Shown here one piece after another: positions 8,138 to 14,663 of a stretch of 36,354 nt of DNA. The DNA comes from DAIOEK01 sp036746315 (lineage in GTDB: Bacteria; Chloroflexota; Anaerolineae; Anaerolineales; Anaerolineaceae). The notes beneath the pieces are model-generated. The model did no database searches. It was not told where the DNA came from and was given only the letters and a program-made list of their open reading frames with translations. Position 1 is the stretch's first letter. Each line of letters starts with the position of its first letter. The stretch spans positions 1 to 36,354 of the forward strand of contig DAIOEK010000028.1 of the NCBI GenBank assembly GCA_036746315.1, written 5' to 3'. The position numbers and the translations under genes were made by a program.

Positions 8138-8233
8138 ATAAAACAAAACCGGGACCTTTGCGTCCCGGTTGATTTACTAAAAACTCACTCCTCCATTCAA
8201 CAGGAAACGCAAAGCTCCAGCAAAATTTGCTGG
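8138..8233 (-). promoter_or_regulatory. Candidate attenuator of the tRNA-Gln operon
   Basis: In minus-strand RNA order, three structures are visible. Hairpin A is CCAGCA/UGCUGG (8233-8217), built on Gln codons 15-16 of the leader frame. The antiterminator segment 8218-8203 contains CUUUGCGU (8214-8207), the exact complement of ACGCAAAG (8163-8156); three further Watson-Crick pairs on one side, after a single mismatch, and two G-U pairs plus one G-C pair on the other side extend the helix. The terminator stem is AACCGGGAC (8170-8162) with GUCCCGGUU (8155-8147), a 6-base loop, then UUGUUUU. The antiterminator consumes the left arm and loop of the terminator, so the two folds exclude each other. 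A free GGAGGAG (8194-8188) lies between them. The folds are read by eye; no energy was calculated. Confidence 0.7.
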
Positions 8234-8274
8234 CACTGGCTCTGAGACTGCTGAACGAAGTTCATCGATTTCAT
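8197..8274 (-). CDS. Gln-rich leader peptide of the tRNA-Gln operon (candidate)
   Basis: A 25-codon frame runs from ATG 8274 to TGA 8197. Six of its codons are Gln (positions 8, 9, 11, 13, 15 and 16; five CAG and one CAA), packed in a nine-codon stretch; three Cys codons occur later. It lies directly before a terminator and two tRNA-Gln genes. There is no Shine-Dalgarno. The promoter -10 ends seven bases before the ATG, so transcription would begin at or next to the start codon and translation would be leaderless. It is too short to recognise as a protein and is interpreted as a regulatory leader peptide in the style of the his and trp leaders. An alternative start is Met4. Its translation is unproven. 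Confidence 0.6.
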   Translation of the reverse strand: MKSMNFVQQSQSQCQQILLELCVSC

Positions 8275-8281
8275 ACAAAAG

Positions 8282-8309
8282 ATAATAATCCATCCCGGCG
8301 ATATGTCAA
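8282..8309 (-). promoter_or_regulatory. Sigma-70 type promoter of the tRNA-Gln leader
   Basis: On the minus strand there is a perfect -35 box TTGACA (8309-8304), a 16-base spacer, and a -10 box TATTAT (8287-8282, five of six consensus bases). The expected start site is about base 8274, which is the A of the leader ATG. It drives leader, terminator and both tRNA-Gln genes. Confidence 0.75.
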
Positions 8310-8452
8310 GATATTCCGACCACCCGCTTTATTCCCCCGGTTGAAGACAATTTTTACATTTCTCTAATTTTGAGTAGACATTCTTCTAACAAACGCCGAC
8401 TAACATACAAGGTGTAAATAAAGATATTGCAGATCAATCACAGGAGGTTGAT

Positions 8453-8893
8453 ATGATGTACCACAGACGTTACTGGTTACCGGAAAGATTGCAGGAAATG
8501 CAGCGCTTTCAGCAGGAAATGAACCGCATGTTCGACCAATCGGTTGGAACGCGTTATGGCGCTCCATCCTGCAATCCGCTGATGAATGTCTACACGAATG
8601 ATGAAAATGCCATCATCCAGGCTGAACTCCCCGGCGTGAAAGCCGAAGAGGTGGAGATCAGCGTCATCGGCGAAACGCTTAATATTCGCGGCGAACGCCA
8701 GGGCGAGAACATGGACGGCGAGGTTACCTACCATCGCCAGGAGAGAAGCTGCGGCAAATTCGATCGCAGCATCCAACTGCCCTTTCCGGTGAATCCCGAA
8801 AAGGTGGAAGCTAAAATGACCAACGGCATCCTTTCCGTTACCCTTCCGCGCGCCGAAGAGGACAAACCCCGCCGCATTCAGGTACGCAGTTAA
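8453..8893 (+). CDS. Hsp20/alpha-crystallin small heat shock protein (1)
   Basis: This 146-residue protein is a small heat shock protein, which binds unfolding proteins without ATP. The alpha-crystallin domain covers about residues 40-140: it begins with the PLMNVYTNDENAIIQAELPGV strand region, and the C-terminal strand motif GILSVTLP (the family G-x-L) is intact. The N-terminal arm holds the typical RFQQEMNRMF segment. A strong AGGAGG lies 5 bases before ATG 8453. It is the first of three tandem Hsp20 genes with 17-18 base gaps. The 140 bases before it contain no CIRCE element that I can see; TTGAAG at 8341 with TAATTT at 8365 is only a weak promoter candidate. Confidence 0.94.
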   Translation: MMYHRRYWLPERLQEMQRFQQEMNRMFDQSVGTRYGAPSCNPLMNVYTNDENAIIQAELPGVKAEEVEISVIGETLNIRGERQGENMDGEVTYHRQERSCGKFDRSIQLPFPVNPEKVEAKMTNGILSVTLPRAEEDKPRRIQVRS

Positions 8894-8910
8894 TTGCAGG
8901 AGGCAAAAAA

Positions 8911-9321
8911 ATGACTGAAAAAGACTTAACCAATCAGCGCACAGCCATGGCAGAAGAAGAGATGGCAGACCAGCCTCGACGCAATCGACGGGTATTCACT
9001 CCGCCGACCGACATCCTGGAAAACGGAGACCATTACATCATCCTGGTCGATGTGCCCGGTGCAGATCGGGATCATGTGCAGATCACGCTGGAAAAGAATA
9101 TTCTCAGCATCCAGGCGGAGACCGACCTGAACCATCCGGAAAAATATGGCATGGTGCTTTCGGAATATGGGCTGGGCGATTACGCTCGCAGCTTCGTGCT
9201 GACCGAAGTCATAGACCAGGAAAAGATCGAAGCAACCGTGACCGATGGTGTACTAAAACTGGTACTGCCCAAGGCGGGTCCGGCAAAAGCACATCAAATC
9301 ATGATCAGCACAGATCAATAA
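8911..9321 (+). CDS. Hsp20/alpha-crystallin small heat shock protein (2)
   Basis: This 136-residue Hsp20 paralogue is the most divergent of the three. The alpha-crystallin domain starts near residue 30 (PPTDILENGDHYIILVDVPG) and ends with GVLKLVLPKA. Its N-terminal arm lacks the EMNRM segment seen in both neighbours, and its loop DLNHPEKYGMVLSEYGLGDY replaces the usual YHRQERSYG-type loop, which marks a separate subclass. It is preceded by AGGAGG and sits 17 bases after the first gene. A mixed oligomer with the neighbours is possible but is inference. Confidence 0.92.
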   Translation: MTEKDLTNQRTAMAEEEMADQPRRNRRVFTPPTDILENGDHYIILVDVPGADRDHVQITLEKNILSIQAETDLNHPEKYGMVLSEYGLGDYARSFVLTEVIDQEKIEATVTDGVLKLVLPKAGPAKAHQIMISTDQ

Positions 9322-9339
9322 TTCGTTGGGAGGTGTTCT

Positions 9340-9849
9340 ATGCCAGTCTCAGATTTATTACCCTGGAACAGGGAAAAGGATAAGTATGCCGTTCAACGCA
9401 GGCAGGAGTACGATCCGCTCGACTTTCAACGCGAAATGAACCGCATGATTGAGGATTTCTTCCAGGAGCCGTTCGCGATGACACCCTTCCGGCGGAAGGG
9501 CGAAATGCAGGCGGAATTTTCTCCGCGCATGGACATCAGCGAAACCGACAAGGACATCCGCATTACCGTGGACCTGCCGGGCATGGATGAAAAGGACATC
9601 AACATTACCCTGGAAAACGGAGTGATCTCCATCAGTGGTGAGAAAAAAGTGGAAAAGGAAGAAAAGGAACGTTCCTACCACCGCGTGGAACGCAGTTATG
9701 GATCCTTCCGCCGCAGCTTCGAACTGCCCGGAGAAGTGGATTTTGACAAGGTGGAAGCCACCTTCAAGAAAGGTGTCCTGGAAGTGGTTATCCCCAAACC
9801 CACGCAGACCGTCAGCAGCCGAAAACGGATCGAAGTCAAAGCCGGTTAA
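9340..9849 (+). CDS. Hsp20/alpha-crystallin small heat shock protein (3)
   Basis: This 169-residue protein is the longest and most canonical of the three Hsp20 proteins. The arm contains DFQREMNRMIEDFF. The alpha-crystallin domain begins with FSPRMDISETDKDIRITVDLPG, continues through YHRVERSYGSFRRSFELP and ends with GVLEVVIPKP. A C-terminal extension RKRIEVKAG follows, without a clear I-x-I tail. The Shine-Dalgarno GGGAGGT precedes ATG 9340, 18 bases after the second gene. An intrinsic terminator follows, so the three genes make one transcript. Confidence 0.94.
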   Translation: MPVSDLLPWNREKDKYAVQRRQEYDPLDFQREMNRMIEDFFQEPFAMTPFRRKGEMQAEFSPRMDISETDKDIRITVDLPGMDEKDINITLENGVISISGEKKVEKEEKERSYHRVERSYGSFRRSFELPGEVDFDKVEATFKKGVLEVVIPKPTQTVSSRKRIEVKAG

Positions 9850-9872
9850 TCCATCCGGCTGTACCAAAACAT

Positions 9873-9910
9873 CAGCGCCGTTCGTTATCGAGCGGCGCTG
9901 TTATTTTATT
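9873..9910. terminator. Intrinsic terminator after the Hsp20 cluster
   Basis: A 12-bp stem with one wobble pair (9873-9884 with 9889-9900) closes a TTAT loop and is followed by TTATTTTATT on the plus strand. The tail overlaps the stop codon of the convergent HD-domain gene. Confidence 0.85.
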
Positions 9911-10496
9911 GCTCCTGAAAGCGCAGATACAACCTGCGTTTGTATATTTTCTCGAACAAATCCGCCTTTTTATAAGCCTGACTCTCCTCCTGCGTAGCGT
10001 AAGACGAGACAAAACAGTTGAGGATCACATCCTGCGGGGTTATGGCGGCAGTCACAGACTGCAAATTGCTGTTGTGCTGGTAATCCAGTGCATCGGCAAT
10101 GCGCAACAGGGCAGCCATTTTCGACACCACCCGGCGCTCTGCGGGCTGCAACGCCGCGAAATGATCATGCTTTATATCCGGCAGCGCTTTGCGGTGATAA
10201 CGTGCTATCGAACCGATAATGAGCTTTTCCTTGCTGCTGAACGGCAGGATCTGATTATCCAGGATCATCTTGAGGGATTTCTTGTGGTGTTCCTTCCAGC
10301 CCTGCGCCCAACCAATGTCATGCAACCATGCACCATAGCACAACCAATCCCGTTCCTGTTCGCCACAGCGATGCAGCGTGACCAACGCATCGAACAATTG
10401 CAAGGCACTGCCCGCCACCTGCCTGGTATGGGTCAGGTCATCGAGACAGGTCTGTGCAAACTGGCGCACCGCCTGAAGCGCGGCATCGTCGGCCAT
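9906..10496 (-). CDS. HD-domain protein resembling the Ppx/GppA C-terminal domain
   Basis: This 196-residue protein carries an HD phosphohydrolase fold: His23 (LTHTRQV), His59-Asp60 (GAWLHDIGW), His70-His71, RYHRK, and Asp in LRIADALD. The order and the phrases LLCYGAWLHDIG-like and SKMAALLRIADALD resemble the C-terminal HD-like domain of exopolyphosphatase/guanosine pentaphosphatase (Ppx/GppA), here without the N-terminal actin-like domain. With a CHAD gene next door, a role in polyphosphate or nucleotide turnover is a reasonable inference. ATG 10496 (AGGGA upstream) is preferred over TTG 10499. It is 5 bases after the metallophosphoesterase stop, so they are co-transcribed. Confidence 0.8.
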   Translation of the reverse strand: MADDAALQAVRQFAQTCLDDLTHTRQVAGSALQLFDALVTLHRCGEQERDWLCYGAWLHDIGWAQGWKEHHKKSLKMILDNQILPFSSKEKLIIGSIARYHRKALPDIKHDHFAALQPAERRVVSKMAALLRIADALDYQHNSNLQSVTAAITPQDVILNCFVSSYATQEESQAYKKADLFEKIYKRRLYLRFQEQ

Positions 10497-10501
10497 CAAT
10501 A

Positions 10502-11239
10502 CTATCCCTGGGTGGGTGCCGGATCGGTGAGCTGGCTGTTCAATACCGAAGCCTCCAGCGCGCGAATGTAAATATCCGGCTGTCCGGCTTCGCGCATCGT
10601 CGCCAGCGCAGTGGCAAGATCATATTCCACCCGGAAATGATCGATGGTAACAAAACCTTTCTTGACCTGGATCACGCAGTAGGATGCGCGCGGGTCACCA
10701 TCCACCGGCTTGCCGACAGAGCCCGGATTGATAAAGGAAATGCCATCCACTTCACGAATAAAGGGCTTGTGGGTGTGCCCGCAAAGGATAAAATCGGCGC
10801 GGGTCAAGGTAGTGAGTTCACGCAGGTATTCATCGGGCGTGTCGGCGTAGATATTATCCGCAATGCCCTTGGGGCTGCCGTGGGTCAGCAAAAATCGATA
10901 ACCCTTGAGCTTGACCTTGATCGAGGACGGCAGATCGGCAAGGTATTCCCGACTCTTGCGGGAGAGCTGCCTGTAAGTCCAATAAAAGGGCTGCTCTTCT
11001 TCGGTAATTTTTGCCTGCTTCTTTTTGCCGATCTTGAGGATCGCCTGATCCACGTTCCCCTGGATGGCGACCGGGTCGAGCTTGCGGATGGTCTTTACCA
11101 CCTGGTCGGGAAAGGCATTGAATTGCACCTGATCTCCCAGGCACCAAAAGTATTTAATACCCAGCGTCTGCGCATGCGCCAAAACAGCTTCCAGCGCAAA
11201 AATATTGGCATGAATGTCACTGATCACTGCGATTTTCAT
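10502..11239 (-). CDS. Calcineurin-like metallophosphoesterase (YfcE-type)
   Basis: This 245-residue protein has all five metallophosphoesterase motifs in order: SDIHAN (Asp8, His10), GD (35-36), GNVD (61-64), LTHGS (His120) and GHTHKP (154-158). These bind two metal ions for hydrolysis of phosphomonoesters or phosphodiesters. GNVD stands where the family has GNH/GNC/GNxD. It is cytoplasmic. The start overlaps the 3' end of the CHAD gene by 23 bases, with GGAGGA upstream inside that gene, so translation is probably coupled. The natural substrate is unknown. Position between CHAD and the Ppx-like HD gene suggests phosphate or polyphosphate housekeeping. Confidence 0.9.
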   Translation of the reverse strand: MKIAVISDIHANIFALEAVLAHAQTLGIKYFWCLGDQVQFNAFPDQVVKTIRKLDPVAIQGNVDQAILKIGKKKQAKITEEEQPFYWTYRQLSRKSREYLADLPSSIKVKLKGYRFLLTHGSPKGIADNIYADTPDEYLRELTTLTRADFILCGHTHKPFIREVDGISFINPGSVGKPVDGDPRASYCVIQVKKGFVTIDHFRVEYDLATALATMREAGQPDIYIRALEASVLNSQLTDPAPTQG

Positions 11240-12350
11240 CTTGCAAGTCCTCCTCTGTTTCCTGGTTCATTAACTCTGGATAATTGCTTTCCGGATCGAT
11301 TTCCGATACATCATTTACTTCAGCGGGAGAAAGTGTTTCTTCCGTTATCTCTTCTTGAAGCTCAGGCTGATCTGGCGACAATTCAGCCTGCAAAAGACTC
11401 AGCACCTTCTGCATCTGTGCATCCATCTTTCGCCAGGTCTGTTTGCGGACAGATTGCTGCCAGATACCAAAGAATTCCAGATACCGACGCTGCCGTTCCG
11501 ATTCCCGATTCTGGCGAAATACTTCAATGCCGGGCAAGAGCGAGCGAAAACCGCGCAGGTTGCCAAAATAGTCGCGGGTTAACTGCTTCTCATCTTCGAT
11601 GAATGCCGGGATGAACTCCGCCCAAACATCACAATCGTGCATGTAACCGAGCGCATCCTGAATGTCTTTAAGCACCTTCAGCCAGTTCTTCTGATATTGG
11701 GGAAAGAGGGGAGCAAATATCTCAACAGTGTAACGCAAATGCTTGGCAGCAATGCGCATGGCGTGCAGCTCCGCTTTTGCTTCCGGCTTGTCGACAAACG
11801 GCTCAAAAGAGAGGAGGATTTGCAGTTTTTCGGTAATGCCCTGAGCGGCCATATAACGCAGATAGGGATCATCCACCTCGGTCAAGTCCGGCACGGGAAT
11901 GAGCTTCTCCAGTTGAACCTGTGCCTGGCTGACCACATTCGAGCGGTTGAAACGATTCACCGCAGCGATGACTCCCTTTTGCGCCTCGGCACGCTGCTGC
12001 AACAGGCGCAAGAACAACCGGTTGGCACCCGCCTTACAACGTGGATCGAGCACGGTGAGCCGAAATCTGCGGATGGTCTCCAATTGAATATCCAAATCAC
12101 GAGCCGCACCCAGCGCGCGGGTAACACCTCGGATCGCCCGCTCCCACTTCCGATAGTTCCTGCGAAAAACCAATTGATCGAATACCGCCTGCGCCGCCCT
12201 CAAACGGCGCGACGCGACCCGCATACGGTGGATACATTCGATATCGTTTGCTTCAAGCACTCCGTTCACTTCGCCCCACATAGCCTGGAGCTGGCGAAGC
12301 ATAATCTGCGCGCCATAAATGCGCGTGATCTGATCCTGAGAATTTTCCAT
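11217..12350 (-). CDS. CHAD domain protein (polyphosphate-binding)
   Basis: This 377-residue protein begins with the CHAD signature: residues about 38-55, IHRMRVASRRLRAA, with the conserved His and the Arg row, and a second repeat AKAELHAMRIAAKHLRYTVE. CHAD domains are helical, positively charged bundles known to bind inorganic polyphosphate. The helical domain ends near residue 300. The last 55 residues are strongly acidic and Gln/Glu-rich, an unusual tail that might compete with polyphosphate for the basic channel (inference). No CYTH domain is attached. It heads its own three-gene run (CHAD, metallophosphoesterase, HD protein) after a terminator separates it from the upstream kinase genes. 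Confidence 0.9.
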   Translation of the reverse strand: MENSQDQITRIYGAQIMLRQLQAMWGEVNGVLEANDIECIHRMRVASRRLRAAQAVFDQLVFRRNYRKWERAIRGVTRALGAARDLDIQLETIRRFRLTVLDPRCKAGANRLFLRLLQQRAEAQKGVIAAVNRFNRSNVVSQAQVQLEKLIPVPDLTEVDDPYLRYMAAQGITEKLQILLSFEPFVDKPEAKAELHAMRIAAKHLRYTVEIFAPLFPQYQKNWLKVLKDIQDALGYMHDCDVWAEFIPAFIEDEKQLTRDYFGNLRGFRSLLPGIEVFRQNRESERQRRYLEFFGIWQQSVRKQTWRKMDAQMQKVLSLLQAELSPDQPELQEEITEETLSPAEVNDVSEIDPESNYPELMNQETEEDLQDENRSDQ

Positions 12351-12423
12351 GGTACTCTAATTAAACGGGATGCGGAGACAAAAAGCAATACCTGATGCAA
12401 ACCTGCTACAAAATGGGGGCAAT

Positions 12424-12456
12424 AAAAAAAGATCCGGGGTGCACAAAACCCGGATC
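12424..12456 (-). terminator. Terminator of the pst-phoU-kinase operon
   Basis: The minus strand shows an 8-bp stem GATCCGGG/CCCGGATC (12456-12449 with 12438-12431) with a 10-base loop, followed by seven T (12430-12424). It lies 27 bases beyond the stop of the second kinase-like gene and separates that operon from the CHAD gene. Confidence 0.85.
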
Positions 12457-12482
12457 CGACCCTATGATGATTACTGGAAACC

Positions 12483-13181
12483 TTATTTTTTGTCGTTGCG
12501 TTTGATAAACGCCTTCAGTTCCTTTTTCAAGTCAGCAAACACATCGGGAACCGGCTTATTCCCATCCACGGTAATAAAGCCATATTCCTGAGACATGCGA
12601 TCGTACTCTTCGATCAACTGTCCCTGATACATCACGAAACTGTCATACAGGTTGTCCGAGCAGTGGATATCCATACCCGATTCCCAGTAGTCGAACCCGC
12701 GCCCGTTGACCATGCGGGCAATCATATGCGGCAGGTCGCACCTGAGATAAAAGACAAGATCCGGCTTGAGAGCAAAGCCATACACCGATCTCGCCCACTG
12801 CGGGTCGGCTCCGCGCACAACATCGCGCGCCATGATGGAGAAAAAATAGCGGTCGGAAAGAACATAGAAACCCGCCTTCAATGCCGGGATGATCTGGTTT
12901 TCCAACCGGTCGGCAAAGTCGGTGGCATAAAACAGGCTCATGGTCAGCGGACTGAGCGTATGTCCGGTTTTGGCGGCGTCCAGACCGGGCTGGGTTAACG
13001 GCGAACGGCGCAAGCCGGTATCCGAGACGGCAAAGCCCTCATCCTCCAGCCATTTGCGGAGAAGCTGAATCTGCGTCGAACGCCCCACACCATCCGTACC
13101 CTCCAGCACGATCAATTTGCCGGTAAGGTTCTTGGCGCTCAAATATGGAAAGCCTGCACCATAAAAGCGATTCTCTTTCAT
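12483..13181 (-). CDS. Thymidylate kinase-like P-loop protein (Walker A Lys to Arg)
   Basis: This 232-residue protein is paralogous to its upstream neighbour and aligns with thymidylate kinases. The P-loop is EGTDGVGRST (residues 27-36), but the Walker A lysine is Arg34. The DR(Y/H) motif is present as SDRYFFS (109-115), but the following AYQ of thymidylate kinases, which contacts the deoxyribose, reads ARD (118-120). The N-terminus has about 20 extra residues before the first strand. Its start overlaps the stop of the paralogue by 4 bases (ATGA), so the two are translationally coupled and may form a heterodimer (inference). Nucleotide binding is likely. True dTMP kinase activity is doubtful. 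Confidence 0.75.
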   Translation of the reverse strand: MKENRFYGAGFPYLSAKNLTGKLIVLEGTDGVGRSTQIQLLRKWLEDEGFAVSDTGLRRSPLTQPGLDAAKTGHTLSPLTMSLFYATDFADRLENQIIPALKAGFYVLSDRYFFSIMARDVVRGADPQWARSVYGFALKPDLVFYLRCDLPHMIARMVNGRGFDYWESGMDIHCSDNLYDSFVMYQGQLIEEYDRMSQEYGFITVDGNKPVPDVFADLKKELKAFIKRNDKK

Positions 13182-13921
13182 GCCGCACCTCCCTCATCGC
13201 CAACCGAAGAATCCAGATCGCTGGGAATTTGCAACTCCTGGGCGATCACGCCGGGCTCCAAAATGCCATGATTCTTCAACAAGCCTTTCACCACCGTACG
13301 TACCTGTTTCTGCTGCTTTTGCACCGGCAAGGTGCCATCGACCTTGAACAGTCCGAATTCAGGGACCATCTTTTCGTATTCGTCCACGATCATCTGCTGA
13401 AAGAGGCGAAAACTGGTGACCTTGTTATCCGATAAGCCCAGATCCATGCCGGCTTCATAATACTTGATCTTCGCCCTGGCAGAGGTGATGCGGTCGACCG
13501 CCACATCCAGGGGAACGGCAAAATACAACGCGATGTCGGGCATTACGGCAAAACTGTAGAGATTGCGCACCCATTCCCGATCCACACCACGGGCGACATC
13601 CCTGGCAAAGGCGGTAAACGCAAAACGATCTGCCAGCACAATTGCCCCTGCCTTCAGCATCGGCAGTATTTTATTCTGCCAGCGATCGGCAAAATCGGTG
13701 GCTTGAATCAGGGAAAACGTGGTGGGGGTGAACACTTTCTGATCCTTACCCAGGCGGGTGGTGCTTTTGACCAGATCAGACGAATTCCACTCCGAAAAAT
13801 ACACCGACCTGCCCTGAGAACGCAACCATTTGCTGAGGAGATCGATCTGAGTCGACTTGCCTGACCCGTCAATCCCTTCCACCACAATCAGCTTGCCAGG
13901 GTATGGATTGGGTTGTAGCAT
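13178..13921 (-). CDS. Thymidylate kinase-like P-loop kinase
   Basis: This 247-residue protein has an intact Walker A EGIDGSGKST (residues 15-24, Lys22) and the DR motif in LADRFAFTAFARD (96-108). As in its paralogue, AYQ is replaced by ARD. True bacterial dTMP kinases are about 210 residues; here a C-terminal tail of some 35 residues, rich in Leu, Gln, Asp and Ser, is added. It lies 17 bases after phoU on the same strand, in the Pho-type operon, and near a CHAD gene. This context points to a kinase tied to phosphate or polyphosphate metabolism rather than DNA precursor supply. That is inference; dTMP kinase remains the default family name. Confidence 0.78.
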   Translation of the reverse strand: MLQPNPYPGKLIVVEGIDGSGKSTQIDLLSKWLRSQGRSVYFSEWNSSDLVKSTTRLGKDQKVFTPTTFSLIQATDFADRWQNKILPMLKAGAIVLADRFAFTAFARDVARGVDREWVRNLYSFAVMPDIALYFAVPLDVAVDRITSARAKIKYYEAGMDLGLSDNKVTSFRLFQQMIVDEYEKMVPEFGLFKVDGTLPVQKQQKQVRTVVKGLLKNHGILEPGVIAQELQIPSDLDSSVGDEGGAA

Positions 13922-13938
13922 ATTGCCCCCTTTCCGGG

Positions 13939-14631
13939 TTAATTAATGGCTCCGCTTTCCAAAAGGTCCTGGTCGTTGGACGCCACTTCGAGTAATTCCC
14001 CAGTGACCACAAAAATCGTCCGCTCACAAATGTTGCTGACCCGGTCTGCCGAGCGTTCCAGGTTGTGGGCAGCCCACAGGTAATAGTTGGCGTAATCGAT
14101 GACTTCGGGGTTGGCGATCATGCTTGCCACCAGCTTACGGTAAACGGTTTTATACAAATCGTCCACGATGTCATCTTCCGCCGGGATGGCGCGTGCCAAC
14201 TCAATATCCTCGGCAATAAAGGCGGTCAGGGAACGGTGGAGCATGCCGACAGCCGTTTCCGCCATTTTTTCCAGATCGCGCAGCGGGGCATCTATAATCT
14301 CATAATCAATCAAAATGTTGATTTTTGCAATACCCTTGGCATAATCGCCGATCCGCTCCAACTCGTTGGCAACCTCCAAAATGGCTGCCAGCTGGCGCAG
14401 GTCGTGCGCCATGGGCTGCTGGGTGGCGATGACAAGCAGCGTGGAGCTTTCTATGGCGAAGCGCTTCTGATTCACCACCTGGTCAACCTGGAAAACTTTT
14501 TGGGTTTGCTCCTTATGCCGATTGCGCAGGGCTTTCATGGCATCGAGCATGTTTTGCTCCACCAGGCTGCCGAGGGTCAGTATCTCATCCTGCAGCTGAT
14601 TGATTTCGCGATCCAGCGTTTCACGTGGCAT
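13939..14631 (-). CDS. phoU: Phosphate transport regulator PhoU
   Basis: This 230-residue all-helical protein has the two PhoU repeats. The first begins with EILTLGSLVEQNMLDAMKAL and contains DLRQLAAILEVANELERIGDYAKGIA, with the E/D-x-x-x-D metal-binding signature. The second carries NYYLWAAHNLERSADRVSNICERTIFVVTGE. PhoU binds the Pst transporter and the PhoR sensor and damps phosphate uptake and the Pho response. It follows pstB by 32 bases and precedes the kinase-like genes. The start ATG 14631 has GGAGAAGGAA upstream. Confidence 0.95.
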   Translation of the reverse strand: MPRETLDREINQLQDEILTLGSLVEQNMLDAMKALRNRHKEQTQKVFQVDQVVNQKRFAIESSTLLVIATQQPMAHDLRQLAAILEVANELERIGDYAKGIAKINILIDYEIIDAPLRDLEKMAETAVGMLHRSLTAFIAEDIELARAIPAEDDIVDDLYKTVYRKLVASMIANPEVIDYANYYLWAAHNLERSADRVSNICERTIFVVTGELLEVASNDQDLLESGAIN

Positions 14632-14663
14632 AAGTTCCTTCTCCTGTTATTGATTATAAGAAA

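Noticed and set aside
8138..8281. T-box or glutamine riboswitch in front of the tRNA-Gln genes
   Set aside because: No T-box sequence, no specifier-loop architecture and no glnA-type aptamer consensus is seen; the Gln-codon frame with competing hairpins explains the region better.
10454..11602. 382-codon open frame antisense to the CHAD and metallophosphoesterase genes
   Set aside because: Both genes on the other strand have complete catalytic or binding motifs; this frame has none.
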